From Blasia pusilla (taxonomy: Eukaryota > Marchantiophyta > Marchantiopsida > Blasiales): a DNA stretch of 64,000 nt. Shown piece by piece: positions 1 through 11,394 of the stretch. Within the stretch, counting starts at the first letter, position 1, and every line of letters begins with the position of its first letter. The notes below the pieces were generated by a model. The model ran no database searches, had not been told where the DNA came from, and saw only the letters and a list, made by a program, of their open reading frames with translations. Position numbers and translations under genes: made by a program. The stretch covers positions 58,900,001 to 58,964,000 of the forward strand of contig CM114272.1 of assembly GCA_050084515.1 (NCBI GenBank), in the 5' to 3' direction.

Positions 1-379
1 GCGCATATGTTGCTAATAGCTAAGTCTATGACGCCCACACTAGCAGGGGAACCCAAGAAGTGAATCATGATTGTGGGTCCAAAAAGGAAAGACCTTGGTG
101 TGACCCACCAAAGTTGCAACCTAGACTAGCTAATCACAAGACTAGGGAGGATGGCGGAACCAGTTGTGGGACTAATGCTAGGCAAGATGTGTACGTGTCT
201 TGTGACTAGCATTAGGTGAGAAAGTGGGATAGCTACTCGCAGGGAATACGCCAAGGTAAGCAAGGTTTGAGACCTTGGAGCCAAGAACCAAGTTAATGGC
301 GAGAAGCAAGCAAGGTTGCATGTAGACAAAATCCGTGTTTACGGACATATCCATGTCCGTGAACTTACGTCCGTCTTAT

Positions 380-665
380 GGAAGGACTTTTGCATGTGGG
401 TCCCATCTTCTCTTTCTTTCTCATCCCCCCTAATTTGCCTCCATCTTTCGCACTTTCTGTTTCTTTCTTCCTTCCTTCCTTCCTCCATCTCCACTCCATC
501 CTCCCTTATTGCCATGCCCTCCTTTGCCTTGCCTTCCACGACGAGTTATAAGTGTGGGCCCCATCTCTTGCAATCCCATGTCCATGGATATGTCCACAAT
601 TTTCTGTCCATGTCCACCCTAGGGATGGACTTGTCTGTTTTTGTGCAACCATGGAAGCAAGGAAC
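380..665. repeat. Dispersed repeat, copy 1 (second copy at 16905-17130)
   Basis: This C/T-rich stretch contains a TTCC run (about 463-486) followed by sequence that reappears, diverged, at about 16905-17130. Both copies share a T/C-rich block ending in CATCTCCACTCC, then a CACCTCTTGCAATCC-like block, then a segment rich in the words CCATG and GGACATGTCC. No protein is recognisable. It is probably part of an unidentified repeat (LTR or non-autonomous element); termini were not found. Confidence 0.5.
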
Positions 666-2027
666 ATCTAAGTAGTCAAGATAGGCGAGAGGCCATGAGG
701 CTAGTCACAAAACGTAGAGGGTGGCAAGAAAACCATGAGATGCCAAATGGGGAGTCAAGATGGGTGCTAGCCATGAGACACATGAAATGTGGGTCCAAGC
801 TCCAAGATACGTTTGGGGAGTGGAGAGTTGCATAAGGTGCAAGAAGCCTCCACCAAGCCATCTTGACGGATAACTAGTCAAACGCTAGTTCGTAGGTGGC
901 AAACCATGTTTGGGTTGAGGAGACAAGAATTTCAATCATTTAAGCTCGTGGATACAACTAAGTGGATGAAACCTTCACCGATTTCTGGCCTATGTTAAAT
1001 TAGAGCTCATCTTTGCAATAGAATCTCTCTAACATGCTTGTTTTGGCTATTACTACTAGAGTGTTAATATGGCAATATGTGAGAGAGCTTTCTCTATTTA
1101 GAATATGATAAAGAAAAATGTCACAATAGACTAATGACAAAACATCTAAGGATTTCCTTAGAGGGGTAAGTACTTGATTATAAGGATGTATTAATTAAAT
1201 TAGTACTTCTTTGGAAAAATTCTAAATAGATGTAGATATGTCTATGCCAATCTTGAGAGATATGTTTCTTCTCAAGATTCTCAATTAGAGGTTGGTAATA
1301 ATTCACAAAATTTTCCAAATTGCATTGCCTAAGTCCTTGCCTACTCTCTCGAATCTTATCCTTTCCTTTTATTTAAACAACATATCTTTGATGGGAGAAA
1401 ACATCATCCATCACTTGGGTGTGAGCTCTCTATGTTTACAAAATAAGACGATGAGTCAAACTTGTGTCGTCGTAGATTTTTTTCTCTACATCACCTAGCT
1501 TCACCTCAAAGCTCTCTTGACCTTCAGCATTGCAAGCGGAAGACTTAGATCGAGTCCCAAAGACTCCACCGGTTGCGCATTCCTTAGGTGGTTGCGCGTT
1601 CCTTAGGTGGTTGAGAAGCCGCCAAGTGCTAATCGGGTTGAGTATTCCCAAGTGCGTAGTGTCTCCCTAGGAAAACTCTTCCCCAAGCCTTGACCAATCT
1701 CCCCAAGTTGCTTGTCTAAATCAAAGCATTTCGGTTAACTCCTCAAGGTGCATCCCTTAGCTCAAACCTAAAACACAACCAAACACGCATTACGGTTAGT
1801 TCATGGTTCAAGGGCTTGAGCGGGTACAGAGGAAGAATGTCCCCCCTTAGGTACTTTTGGGGTTCTTTGGGGGAACCCCACCTTCCCCATTGTCCCCCTT
1901 GGACCCTTGATTTTGTTCTACGTCTTTAAAACCCCAATGACTCAACCCTACTTGCCTTGAAGCCATATGTAATGGTCGTGATTCTCCATAACGAATTTTA
2001 TTGTACTTGAAGAAATTTTAGAAGTCA
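666..2027. other. No gene recognised
   Basis: No coding signal or element protein can be supported in this stretch. A 19-bp direct duplication lies at 1572-1590 and 1591-1609. The segment near 1840-1910 is rich in short G and C runs and is imperfectly self-complementary (GGGG and CCCC words). The rest is AT-rich without features I can name. Confidence 0.5.
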
Positions 2028-3010
2028 CTATACTACCAATAATAGATTTAAAAAAATGAAGCGAGGGGGGGTCATGCACTGTTTGACATCCACAAACTTA
2101 TATTGGAAAACCTTATTCAAGTTAGTAAAAATATATAACATGTTTTCCAAAAAGTACAATTGGTAGTTCATTTGAAAAGATCTTAACTTCTTGTACACAT
2201 TCAAAGTATTACCATCATGTTTGGAGTTGGAAACTTCCTTGGAATACATAAGGATTGATTCCTATGAGTCAAACAAGTTATCATGGCTTGCCAACATGAT
2301 AACAAATTTTATGATATCTCTTCATAACCCTCATGGAGTCGTTGAACTTCTCTTGCAAGGTTCTAGGAGCACAGTTTCTTGTTGAAGATCTCTTAAAATT
2401 AAATCTGTCAACAACGTTCAAGATGGAGTCTATGCTTTTAATTACTTGATATATCCTAGCAACCTACAATCGGATTGGTCTAGTGTGCAACACAATGCAT
2501 AGAAAGCATTAAAGGAGTTACCTTGTACTTAAACTGAGACGATAGTCCATTTTGGCTCCTATCATAGAAGATGCTTCATCATAATCATCAAATTCAAATG
2601 CCATCATAATTCTAGAACTCTCTAGTTCCGAGTCCTTTGACAACTCCAACATATTTTCAGTAACAAAAATAAAACATTTATTTAGACATTGCGAAAATCT
2701 TAGAAAATAACTCTCGACCTGGTCCTCATCTAAGTAGGTTGCAAATACCACTAAATTTCTATTTACATATATATTAGTGGACGTAACGATCATTATTCCA
2801 AAAAAGGGAACTTCTTCACTTTAATAAGGATCTTTCTACAAAGAATCTAGATGATATAATAACATACATTGAGAATTTTTTTCTCATTTTGATACAAGTA
2901 TCGAGTGATGTGCACATTAAAAAAAAACATAACCTACGCAAATTTGGGAATTTTGCAAATACCAATGATTGTCTTGAAAGGAAGTATGTATATTTGAACA
3001 AAGTCAATAG
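2028..3010 (-). pseudogene. hAT-like / DUF4371-type transposase relic
   Basis: Reading the minus strand from about 3007 down to 2028, fragments in shifting frames match in order the layout of DUF4371 / hAT-type transposases. An N-terminal piece carries FAKFPNL. It is followed by NRNLVVFATYLDEDQVESYF, which resembles the family's catalytic-core strand. Next comes a degraded version of the 'GFGSDGASVM.G' block (seen as FDDYDEASSMIGAK, about 2540-2560). An MHCVAH motif near 2490 corresponds to the family's HCxAHR signature but is followed by a stop. Finally VYKKLRSFQ...FLENMLYI...LNKVFQ...FVDV (about 2050-2190) matches the downstream helical region. Several stops and frameshifts make it non-functional. 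No terminal inverted repeats or 8-bp duplications were identified. The assignment rests on several weak matches in the right order. Confidence 0.55.
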
Positions 3011-3564
3011 AGAAATGCCATTTGATTAATAGTGGAAATGGGCTTGGCCATGGACATGTTCCATGTAAGAAGAGCCCGAGAGAGCTTCATATGCTCACTA
3101 CATTTTCCATGATTTATTAAGGCAAATTTTTTTTATGGCACCATTTTTTGCAAATCTTCTTTCCCTTACCATTTCTACAAACTTTGTAGAATATCCTACC
3201 ACTTTCTCCATGAAATTTTATCCAATTAAACAAGGAACATCATAGGTCCTTCTAAGCCAATCAAATTTTTTGCTTGACTACCCAAAGGAACTTAGGACTT
3301 GTCCATTTCCTTCCTATCCAATGGCCTTGATTCGCTATTATCCTATGAGAAATCTTGATTAACATCCTAATGTAACATCTCATTCATACTTCTCTATCTC
3401 TTAGCCATGTATAAGAAGATTTAAATTGTATAGGCCTAGATGGTTGGAAAAAAACCCAATAGACTTTAAATTAAGGTTCTAGAGCTCTCATGTGGATGAA
3501 GATGACGCAAAACCGAACTCAAAATCTTGACCATAAAATGTTTTGAAACTTAAACCAACAGTGG
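3011..3564. other. No gene recognised (AT-rich)
   Basis: AT-rich sequence lies between the DUF4371 relic and the copia relic. I see no supported coding region or repeat boundary. Confidence 0.4.
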
Positions 3565-3960
3565 TCCTATGGCTCGTGTTTATTTGATGGTGGTAAGAGT
3601 TTCCAATCCCTAAATTCATTGATATTGGTGCCAAAAACCATATGATCAAGCATAAACATTGGTTCACAGCCTACAAACCTATCAAGCATCATATATAGTA
3701 TGGTCCCCAAGTATGGATGGGAGATGGTTAAATCCACTCTACTATTGGGGAAGGAGATTTACAAAGGATATTTCCCTTTGGTGAGAAAAGTACATGATTA
3801 AAGATATGTGGCATATCCATTGCAAGCCTTCCAAAAAAAAAACCTTATCTCAATGGATCAAATCATGGGAAAGAAATCATGGTTATCTTTGATCCCAACG
3901 GATACAAGTTTAAATATATATATCACCTCAACAAAGGTTAAATCAATAATGCAATGTTTC
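3565..3960 (+). pseudogene. Ty1/copia protease-region relic
   Basis: The DNA aligns by eye with the copia element at 30470-30840. The protease-site segment reads FIDIGAKNHMIKHKHWF here and FIDSDANNHMIKHED there. The next blocks (...YKP..., MGDG, IHSTIGE) follow in the same order. The active-site triplet expected as D-[ST]-G is D-I-G. A frameshift and stops follow within about 60 residues, and homology fades by about 3960. This is an old truncated copia copy of the same family as, or a close relative of, the one at 29 kb. Confidence 0.65.
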
Positions 3961-4929
3961 TTCCAACTCATTTAAGGATTATGTTCTACACATGGCTCTT
4001 TTTCTCAATTATGTGCTACATCCGAGATCGCATCACAAACCTTCCATAAACCCCAATCATTCCAAGAGACATGCTCTAATCCATATGGCAAATTCTAAGA
4101 TGGAGGAACATAATTTTTTTGTTATCAATTAAAATTCTGGAACTTGCTATGTCTCTCATGAAGAAGGGCTAAGATTCATACCAAATGGTGTTATACATCT
4201 AAGTATAATGATGTTGGATTGTTGGCCAGAAATTCTAAACCAAGATCTAATTAACATGAGTACGTTTCCAAAACTTATTTGGAGGAACTTATAAAAAATC
4301 TAAGTTCGATTGCGTCTCTCAATATCCCAAGATCTTTCTCCTTGCACTCCTCTTTTCAACTCTAAAATAATTTAGCTCAAAAATTTAACTCCACTTCATT
4401 CATCACAAGTCCTATCCTATCTATATTCTCTACAAAATCTCTCGTGAGATATGATCATTTTCTTTTAGTCTAATGACAACCATCACATCACTCCACACTT
4501 GGCTCTTATCCTCTGTAGGCATACTACAAGAATGTTTTCCTTCCTCTGCAAGGGCTCTTTTTATAGGATTTCTAGTTTAACGGCTAGTAGAAAGAAGGTT
4601 TATCAAGAGGAAGAAGAGCTTGTGCAGATCTTAGATGTTGAAATAACATGTCTCCCTCCTCTACATGGGACATGATCCATGAAGATAGGTGTATCTCCTT
4701 GAACAAATCATGAAGCAATAATCGTTGCTACCAATGCCCAACTCCCCATAAAATCTGTTGGAGCAGATGTGACTATGGAGGATAATCCCACCCCTCCAAA
4801 AGAAATAGGCAAGATAGCTTTTTGTGAACCTAAGAGACCATCCTCTCCCTAAAATGTGTTCGGGCCAAGAAGTTGACCAAAATTTTCCGAGATAAAAGCG
4901 TCAAAAGAGGCCAACCAATGTAAGAACCC
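3961..4929. other. No gene recognised (AT-rich)
   Basis: AT-rich sequence without a recognisable domain. It could hold more of the copia relic or flanking DNA, but nothing can be supported by reading. Confidence 0.4.
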
Positions 4930-5660
4930 TGAAGTGGGAGGACAGGTGTGATGAAGGTAGGAAGGGCGTCATAGAAAACATTGGGAGAGAATCCCATAGG
5001 CCACTTGGGGATCCCTTGGATGAGGTAACCAATGAAGCCATTCCACGTCTTTCAAAAGGGCCTCATCCAAGAGCTTGGAAACACAACCGATGAAACCAAT
5101 TGGGACCCCAAGAACCCTGACCCCTTCAATGCAAATGGGAAAATCAAGAGTAGGTGAGATGAATGTTGAGAGAAGGCATGAAGGAGACCATACCCAACAT
5201 TTACTAGGTTGGACTTTAAGGTTTAAGAAAGAGAGTTGCTCCACAAAATGGGTATAAGCAAGAACCACTTCATAAGGAGGACCTATAATGTGAGTATCAT
5301 CAAGAGCCTAGAGATAAAGAATGGGAGACGACATGCCGCAATATGTGTACACATCTTATATAGAGAGACAAATCCACTTGTTGAATCTGCCGAGATAAAG
5401 CAATCACGGAGATGCTAAAAAACCATCCATGATAGCCCGCTTGCTAATAAGCAAGGAGTATGAAGAAAAGCCCTTGTGAAAACCTCCAAGTCAAGCTCTA
5501 AGTCAAGGTCCATTGTATAGTCTTCCACAAAAGGTGGCGCATCATCACTTGAAGGAGGGTGAAGAGCTTCTAAGAGAGCCACTGTGTCCGCACTTGGAAC
5601 CGCCAGAGAGAGAGGATCCAATGCTCGAGTCGCATGTGAAAACTCACCAACTTGCCCCAA
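4930..5660 (-). pseudogene. Non-LTR (LINE-like) reverse transcriptase relic
   Basis: Three minus-strand pieces read in order. At 5660-5415 there is a block with LLEALHPP...PPF followed by a helical stretch and SGLSWMVF, like the fingers region of non-LTR-type RTs. At about 5310-5290 in another frame there is LDDTHIIGPP, the catalytic 'xxDD' motif. At 5268-4969 there is VQPSKCWVWSPS, then GVRVLGVPIGF, then LPHPRDPQVAYGILSQC, which is the thumb/connection pattern of this RT type. Two frameshifts separate the pieces. No apurinic endonuclease, RNase H or poly(A) tail was found, so the copy is truncated at both ends. The exact clade cannot be told from this fragment. Confidence 0.65.
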
Positions 5661-6854
5661 AGGTAGACTTTGTTAAAGACGTTGATGTATTGAAGGCCTC
5701 CTATGATTGGCATGTTGAGTGGGATGAGTTGCAACTAAGGCCTCTGCTCGAAGTAAATGCTAATTCTAAATTTTTTTCCAATCCCCAAACATAAAGTGTT
5801 GAATACGTGTGGAGGTTTCATAATGACCTATAGCACCACCATTTAGGGGGACTAAAACCCATTCTGGGAAAAGTAATACGAGATACCAAGCATTGATATC
5901 TGTAGGATCACGCGCTAACCTTTCTAATGGGAATAGCAATGCTTGTTTGGTGATGGGGCAAAGAGCAATAGGAATGCAAGTGTAGAGTCTACAAGGGAGA
6001 CCTACATGGAAAGAGTGAAGGATATCAATTTGACTAAACCAGGTCCAAACAATTGTTGTGGGGAGGTAGTAGGAAGTGGTATTGGGTTAGGGATTGAAGG
6101 CCCATGCATGGATTGACAATACCTCTGATTTCTTTTGATCCCATTAGGAGCAAACTCCTTACCACAAGGTATGTAACAAACCTTTGGCTCAAATGCAGAA
6201 GTAGAAAGGTTACAAGGAGAGAAGATGGGAAGTGCATGAGGTGGTCATGGAGGACGATGAGGAGGTAAGTAGGTTGGGGAAGGAGGAGGAAGAAGGGAGA
6301 TAAGGGTAGAATAGATGGGAGTTGGAAGCAAGCGCATAGAGGAGATATGTGGGGATGGCAAAGTTGTACGATTCGATAAAAATGGATCGAGATTAGGCTC
6401 AATAAGAAGAGACGAAGAGGGGAGAAGAGGAGAATATGGAAAAAATGTAGCTAGTGTAATGGATGTATTAGTGTTTAGAGGAAAATGGCGAGATGGACGA
6501 TGAGGAGGAGAACCAAGGAGAGAGGTTATGACTGTAGGAGGGCGTGTAAAACCAGAGAAGGGAGAGATGGATTATCCAACTCCATCTTTGATGCCATAGA
6601 AGCCAAGGTAGGCAAGTCATGGAAGACAAGAGAAGACATGTGATTTTGAGGAAGCATGAGGGTAACGACCATAAAAAAGGTAGTGGAATGTGTCCAAAAG
6701 ATATTTAGGTGGAGAGAATAAGATTAGGCAACGAGAAATTTTAGATTGCAAGTTACTTTCAGAAATATAAAAAGAAATTGAAAAGGCAAAGTTACCTATA
6801 TGGTATCAAAAGAAGTGGCTCAAGAATACTAATCTCTAATATCCTTAAGGAGAT
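5661..6854. other. No gene recognised; purine-rich plus strand
   Basis: From about 6230 to 6780 the plus strand is strongly A/G-rich (GAGGAGG, GGAGAAGAGG words). Open frames here are only compositional. Nothing recognisable is coded. The region ends at the LTR terminus of element E1 at 6855. Confidence 0.4.
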
Positions 6855-7618
6855 TGTCGTGCGCATACATATCGCTACGCAACATACATCGTTGTCATCG
6901 AACACACACACAAACACACATGATCCCATGCTAACAAACATGTCATCGAACACATGGCATCCATACACAGAGGCGAGAAGTACCAAAATATCTCCAATAA
7001 AGTAAGATCCAATCTCTCTTTATACCATCTCACACCATAGCTCTCAAAGGTGTGCACTCTCTCTTATGTCCAACCAAACCCACTCTCCTAATGAGGCTTG
7101 GGTTACACTCACAAGGCAAGGAACCACAGCTCCACCGCCTTATGCCAAGAGATTGAACAAAGAGAGAATGAGTTCTCAAGCTCTCTCTCTTGGAAGTATA
7201 CCCCCTTCCCTCTCCCAAGCCCTCTCAATGGTAACCTGTGCTCGTAGGTCACCTCCTTGGCTCTTGACCTGCTGAAGCGTGTCAACTATCCCCAATATGG
7301 AAACTTACTAGAAATAGTAAGTTTCTAGTAAGTTTCTCTATATGCTCCAAATGAGCCGAAACGAAGGGGAAACTGCTCTCTCAGGTTTCTCAGGGCCTCA
7401 AAAGATCATCCTCGACCTCCTAGGCTTGTCCTCCACTACTCGTGCAGACGCTCTGCTAGATCCCATCGATCTATCATAACAGTCGTGACAGCTATCGTGC
7501 GCATACACATCGCTACACAACGTACATCGCTGTCATCGAACACACACACAAACACACATGATCCCATGCTAACTCATGACATCTATACACAGGGGCAAGA
7601 AGTACCAAAATATCTCCA
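6855..7618 (-). repeat. E1 3' LTR (Ty3/gypsy, 764 bp)
   Basis: Plus-strand termini are TGTCGTGCGC at 6855 and ATATCTCCA ending at 7618, giving the TG...CA ends of an LTR. It lies directly next to a polypurine tract that follows the pol/PHD gene, so it is the 3' LTR of a minus-strand element. About 140 bp at one end (6855-6990) is repeated at the other end (about 7487-7618): both have the word for ATACACATCGC, the CA-rich run, GATCCCATGCTAAC and ACCAAAATATCTCCA. The copies also share a private CAGAGGCGAGAAG / CAGGGGCAAGAAG variant. The 490-bp middle holds sequence also seen at 25180-25570, 26370-26880 and 57115-57355. Confidence 0.75.
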
Positions 7619-7628
7619 ATCGCCCCCG
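7619..7628 (-). promoter_or_regulatory. E1 polypurine tract
   Basis: The minus strand reads a G-run (ACGGGGGCG) immediately before the LTR start TTGGAG. This is the expected place and composition for the plus-strand priming polypurine tract. Equivalent tracts occur at 21977-21990, 25034-25045, 57476-57487 and 59051-59063. Confidence 0.6.
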
Positions 7629-8637
7629 TAGCTTGTCGTGTGCCTACTCTCCTTCAACGTCAATCTCTAGTGTTGGGAAAGCGTACGTTCAGTAGGACAC
7701 GCTCTCATCGTCGACATGCATCCAAACGCACTCACATTAGTCTGGCTTTGGATCAAGCGGCCTTCCAACCCACCGAGTTCTCAACTCCGCATCTCATCAA
7801 GCCCAACCTTCCTTACTGTCTAGGTTCCAAATACAGGCAAGTCTTCCGAGACTTGGGACAGACTTTCTGGTTAGTCTAGGCACTTGAAACGGCGTTTGCG
7901 TGCCTACTGGTCCCAACTGTCCAACGGCCCTCGCATGAGCTCCTAATCGAGACTCAAAGACATGAGTCGCAACTCGGAATCCAATGGGGTCTTCGGAATC
8001 CCTCTATTGGACTTGGTTTGAGTTTTGGAGCCCAATGCCAAACGCGCGATCCGTTTCGTGCCCTTGAGTCGCCCCTCGGCGCCCAAAGTGAGGTTTGAGT
8101 CCCAACACTTGAAGACCTTCTCCCTTACTAGTATTTGTGGGGATTTCCAAACACCCCCTACCTTTGGAAACGGATGGTTGGGCCCTTCATTGTGGCCCTC
8201 AACCCGACTCTACTTACAGTTGTTTTTGGGTTGTTTCTCAGCTGCTACTTGTGCGTTTGCAGAGATCTTTAGTGCGTCTGATCCGACTTTCCATAAGCTT
8301 TCCAAAACATCCTTATTCGTTTCAAATGCATCTTGGCGCTAAAAGTTATGGCCGTAAATATAGTCGGAAACTCTCAAACGCTAGTGGCGTCCCAAATCCG
8401 GATTCCTTCCTTTGGCAACCTACTTCCTAAACTTGACTCCTCTCAAGTCTTGATTTGCGTTTGGTCCAGGTTTCTCACTCGTGACCACAACATATGAAAC
8501 GCGAAGCCTTGCTTGTGTTTTGTCTCTTGTCTCTTCTCCGAGACCACTCCAACGCGCGAACCATCTTAGCGTGAGCGCGATAGTGTTCCGATGTTCCGCT
8601 TTGGCGCTCGTTTGGTCATGAGGGTCGCGACATAGCT
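7629..8637. mobile_element. Solo LTR of a second retrotransposon family, with 5-bp TSDs
   Basis: A 999-bp insertion (7634-8632) starts TGTCGTGTGCC and ends GGTCGCGACA, so it has perfect 5-bp terminal inverted repeats (TGTCG/CGACA). It is flanked on both sides by TAGCT (7629-7633 and 8633-8637). It sits between the 3' untranslated region and the polypurine tract of E1; in sister copies (for example 57480-57490) the flanking sequence is uninterrupted. No coding capacity is recognised. A truncated second copy lies at 23793-24432. The form is that left by LTR-LTR recombination. Orientation is not determined. Confidence 0.85.
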
Positions 8638-8810
8638 GGTGGTTAGGTCCCTCTAACTCCAGATAGCCATCTATCCCTACCTACCATGACATACATCTCT
8701 AGGATGCTAAGAGCAGAAAGGTCGGGCGCTCATGTGGCCCCATCGTTAGTCGCCTTCCTGTCATCCATGTCACAGAAAAAGTCAGAATCGAAACCTACCT
8801 AGTATCTCCT
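8638..8810 (-). other. E1 3' untranslated segment
   Basis: Conserved non-coding sequence between the PHD stop codon and the polypurine tract. The same sequence (GGTTAGGTCCCTCTAACTCC, then CCATCTATCCCTACCTACCA) follows the PHD gene in E3 (about 21990-22158), E4 (24858-25045), E7 (57488-57646) and E8 (59064-59232). Confidence 0.6.
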
Positions 8811-9554
8811 CTATGTACATCTGGGACACATCCATCGTCCCCGAGGAACCCTATTGAGAGGTGGCGTCAGACATGCCATATGCCAACCTCTCGAACATAC
8901 ATCACACACTAGCATCGTGGCCGCACCAAGAGCATAACCATACAACATACAACGCAAGCCTGCAGAAACTACTGTTGAGCTCATATCTAATGTACCATCA
9001 ATGTTAGGAAGGTGACATGGCGCACAATTACGCACATGGTCCTTCCATACCATACCATCGCGTCCCTCCAGCAAGAGAACACCGGATGGCAAAACTTCAC
9101 GCACTCTCAGGATAGTGCGCCCTGCAGTCACATCCAACGTTGTCGGTGCCGTCTGCTGCAAGTAGACATAATCTTCTTGATGAAACCTCCGGATAGTTGG
9201 TCGATAACCACCACCGCAAATAGTCACATACCTCAACGTATCCCGATGCTGCGCAATCGCCAAGTTCTTGAACGCCATGGGCATCACTCTCCGAAACAAC
9301 TCAACCCTCTGAGAACATGCTCGCATCCATACATCTGGGTCATCAAGGTCCTGCACCTCACCAACATCTTGACGAATGGCCGTAGGTAAATCCGGCTCTC
9401 GGCCATAAAGTAGCAAGTACGGTGAAAAAGATGCTAAGGATGCCTGCCTATTGAATCTGTATCCCATCGCCAACCACGGAAACTGGAGGTCCCAATATCC
9501 TAAGTGACCTCTCTGCAAGCCATACTTGCGTAAACCCCTCTTCACCGTCTGCAC
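8811..9554 (-). pseudogene. E1 integrase C-terminal half fused to a PHD finger
   Basis: An open frame of 247 codons. Residues 1-140 are the C-terminal half of a Ty3/gypsy integrase: QTVKRGLRKYGLQRGHL, then LLLYGREPDLPTAI and QHRDTLRYVTI, then the GPY/F-like region with GDYVYLQQ-type and VLPSGVLLLEGRDG blocks. Residues about 200-246 form a PHD-type zinc finger of spacing C-x2-C-x11-C-x2-C-x4-H-x2-C-x14-C-x2-C, ending RWMCPRC just before the stop. Here the second Cys is Tyr (CMLY). The catalytic core is missing: the frame begins at a deletion junction (about 9541-9554) that joins RNase H sequence to the integrase. PHD fingers typically bind histone H3 tails; targeting of integration is inferred. 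Confidence 0.85.
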
Positions 9555-9780
9555 AACTCAACATCACTGTTTGAGCGGCTAGCGTAAGCCACCATGAACT
9601 CTCTACCCTCATCATCATGCTGGGTGAGCACCGCTCCAAACCCCAACATGCTCCAATCTGTGTGCAAGTGGAAAGGACGCCCCTTGATCGGTCTCCTCAA
9701 GATGGGCGCGGATATCGACCTGTCCTTGAGCAACTGAAATGATCCCTCCTACTCATCCCCCCAATGCCACTCTTGATCCA
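9555..9780 (-). pseudogene. E1 RNase H fragment
   Basis: The minus strand encodes PILRRPIKGRPFHLHTDWSM and GAVLTQHDDEGREF, the N-terminal half of the Ty3/gypsy RNase H with its first catalytic Asp (HTDWS). The frame is cut after AYASRSN by a deletion that joins it to the middle of the integrase, so the E, D and D catalytic positions are lost. Confidence 0.8.
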
Positions 9781-10341
9781 CCTTGGTCATCAAGGTTAAC
9801 GGCTTTCCAATCAAAGTGAATCCCTTGAGGTATCGCCGATATAAGTTCGCCAATCCTATGAATGCGCGAACACTGCTCACATCTGTAGGGCATGGAATGC
9901 GTGAGATATCCTCTACCTTCTTCTGCTGAACACCAAGGCCCCCTTGGGTATATTGTATGACCCAAGTACTCAATCTGGTCATAGAAGAACTTGCACTTGC
10001 CTGGATGTAGCTTTAGCCCATGTAATTGCAATTGTTGAAACACCTCCTCTAGATGTCACTCATGCTCCTCAACTGTGGCGCTAAAGACTATGATGTCATC
10101 AATATAACACCTAGTAAAATCTAGACCAGCCAAGATCTAATCCATGACCCTCTAAATTTTAGCTGGGGCATTTTTTAACCCAAATGGTAAGAACCGCCAC
10201 TGGTACAAAAAATCCTTCCGGTGAGGATCGATGCCCCAAAATGCCGTCTTCTACCTGTCCTCCAATCTGATAGACAGTTGATGGTATCTGGCTCGCAAAT
10301 CCAATGAATTGAAGACCTTTGCGTGACCTGCGAGCCGGATA
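9781..10341 (-). pseudogene. E1 reverse transcriptase fragment
   Basis: Read from 10341 downwards, the minus strand encodes the RT palm: a SLDLRA-like block, FWGIDPHRKDFLY, WRFLPFGLKNAP, then CYIDDI (YxDD catalytic motif, about 10105-10116), LQLHGLKLHPGKCKFFYDQ, YLGHTIYP, and the RT-RNase H connection VRAFIGLANLYRRYLKGFTL. Several frameshifts and stops break it. The N-terminal third is absent: homology ends at 10341, where an inverted repeat begins. Confidence 0.85.
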
Positions 10342-10386
10342 CCTAAAAATCACCTAGCAATTTGCCATTGCTAGGTGATTTTTAGG
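10342..10386. repeat. Perfect 19-bp inverted repeat (hairpin)
   Basis: The arms CCTAAAAATCACCTAGCAA (10342-10360) and its exact reverse complement (10368-10386) are separated by the 7-base spacer TTTGCCA. It sits exactly at the junction between truncated E1 and the 5' end of E2, so it may be a rearrangement scar or a terminal structure. No target-site duplication was seen. Confidence 0.85.
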
Positions 10387-11394
10387 GTTAAATTGTTCAA
10401 ACCCTAAACCAGCCGCCACGCCAACGGCGGCCGTCGCCGTCGCCGTCGCCATCAACGGTCCGCCGTTGATGGTCAACCATTACCGTCAATGGTCAACTAT
10501 CACCATGAACAGTCAACCATCACCGTCAACGGTCCACCGTCCGTTGTCCATCCTTTGGTTGCCATTGCCACCATTACGGAGTGGAGGGTCTTCCACGACG
10601 TTCGTTGATTATCTGACTTGCATCGCCACCATGTACTTTGTTTTGGACGCCACCGTCACAACCAGTGATGGCAGATGACCTCCGGTTATGGTGTTTGAGT
10701 TTTGATTTCATGCTGCTATGTTGTGATTGGTAGCCGCTCGATGACGATCGAGTACCGTGCCGTGACGCCCGTAGCCGCAACACGCCGCCGATTGCCGCGC
10801 TGTGCCGCTCGTGGCCGCACCGCACCGTCTCAATTGCGGAACGCACCATCATTGTGGAGTAGAGTGTGGGTTTATTGTTGATTGAGGAGGGTATGCGGCC
10901 GAGTGCCGCATCCCACCATCGAGGGTCGTGCCGTTGATAGCCGTTCTATGCCGCCTGCAACGCCGTACCATTTCGCTGGAACCGCACTGTCTATCAAGGA
11001 GTATGACTTGTTGATTGGAGGAGTTGTATCCACAACCAAGTTGGGGTCGAGATTTGCAGTTGCTGAGGAGCGACATCGACATATGTTCAGGTTACTCATT
11101 CTGGTTCTTTACCCTGCACATGTGAGCGATTCTGGGATTTGGGTAGTTTATTTGGGGATATTGGGTGTGTGGATGCTGAAAGCTTCATTTATGTATATGG
11201 TTTAGGGGACATAGACTTGTGTGGGATGTTCGGAGTTGAGGGTAGGTTGTCGATGAGATGATAGCCTAGTTGATTTGCCGCACCACGCCGCGTGTTGCCG
11301 CACGTTACACATCTCGGGAAGGGAGAGTGTAGATCGAGTGCTGCATGTTTGGGATGAAAGATTGAGGGATTACTCATGAGGTTGAGAGTGATTG
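10387..11394 (+). other. E2 5' leader / possible LTR remnant, GC-rich
   Basis: Non-coding sequence precedes the gag of E2. It starts with a GCCGTC run (about 10428-10450) and a cluster of words of the type GTCAACGGTC / GTCAACCATC (10450-10545), then a CCGC-rich stretch. It does not match the LTRs of the sister elements by eye, so it is either leader sequence or a different LTR type. Apparent open frames here are compositional. Confidence 0.45.

Noticed and set aside
10466-11205. Several overlapping open frames in the CCG-rich leader of E2
   Set aside because: They overlap antisense, are driven by trinucleotide composition, and precede gag as non-coding leader.
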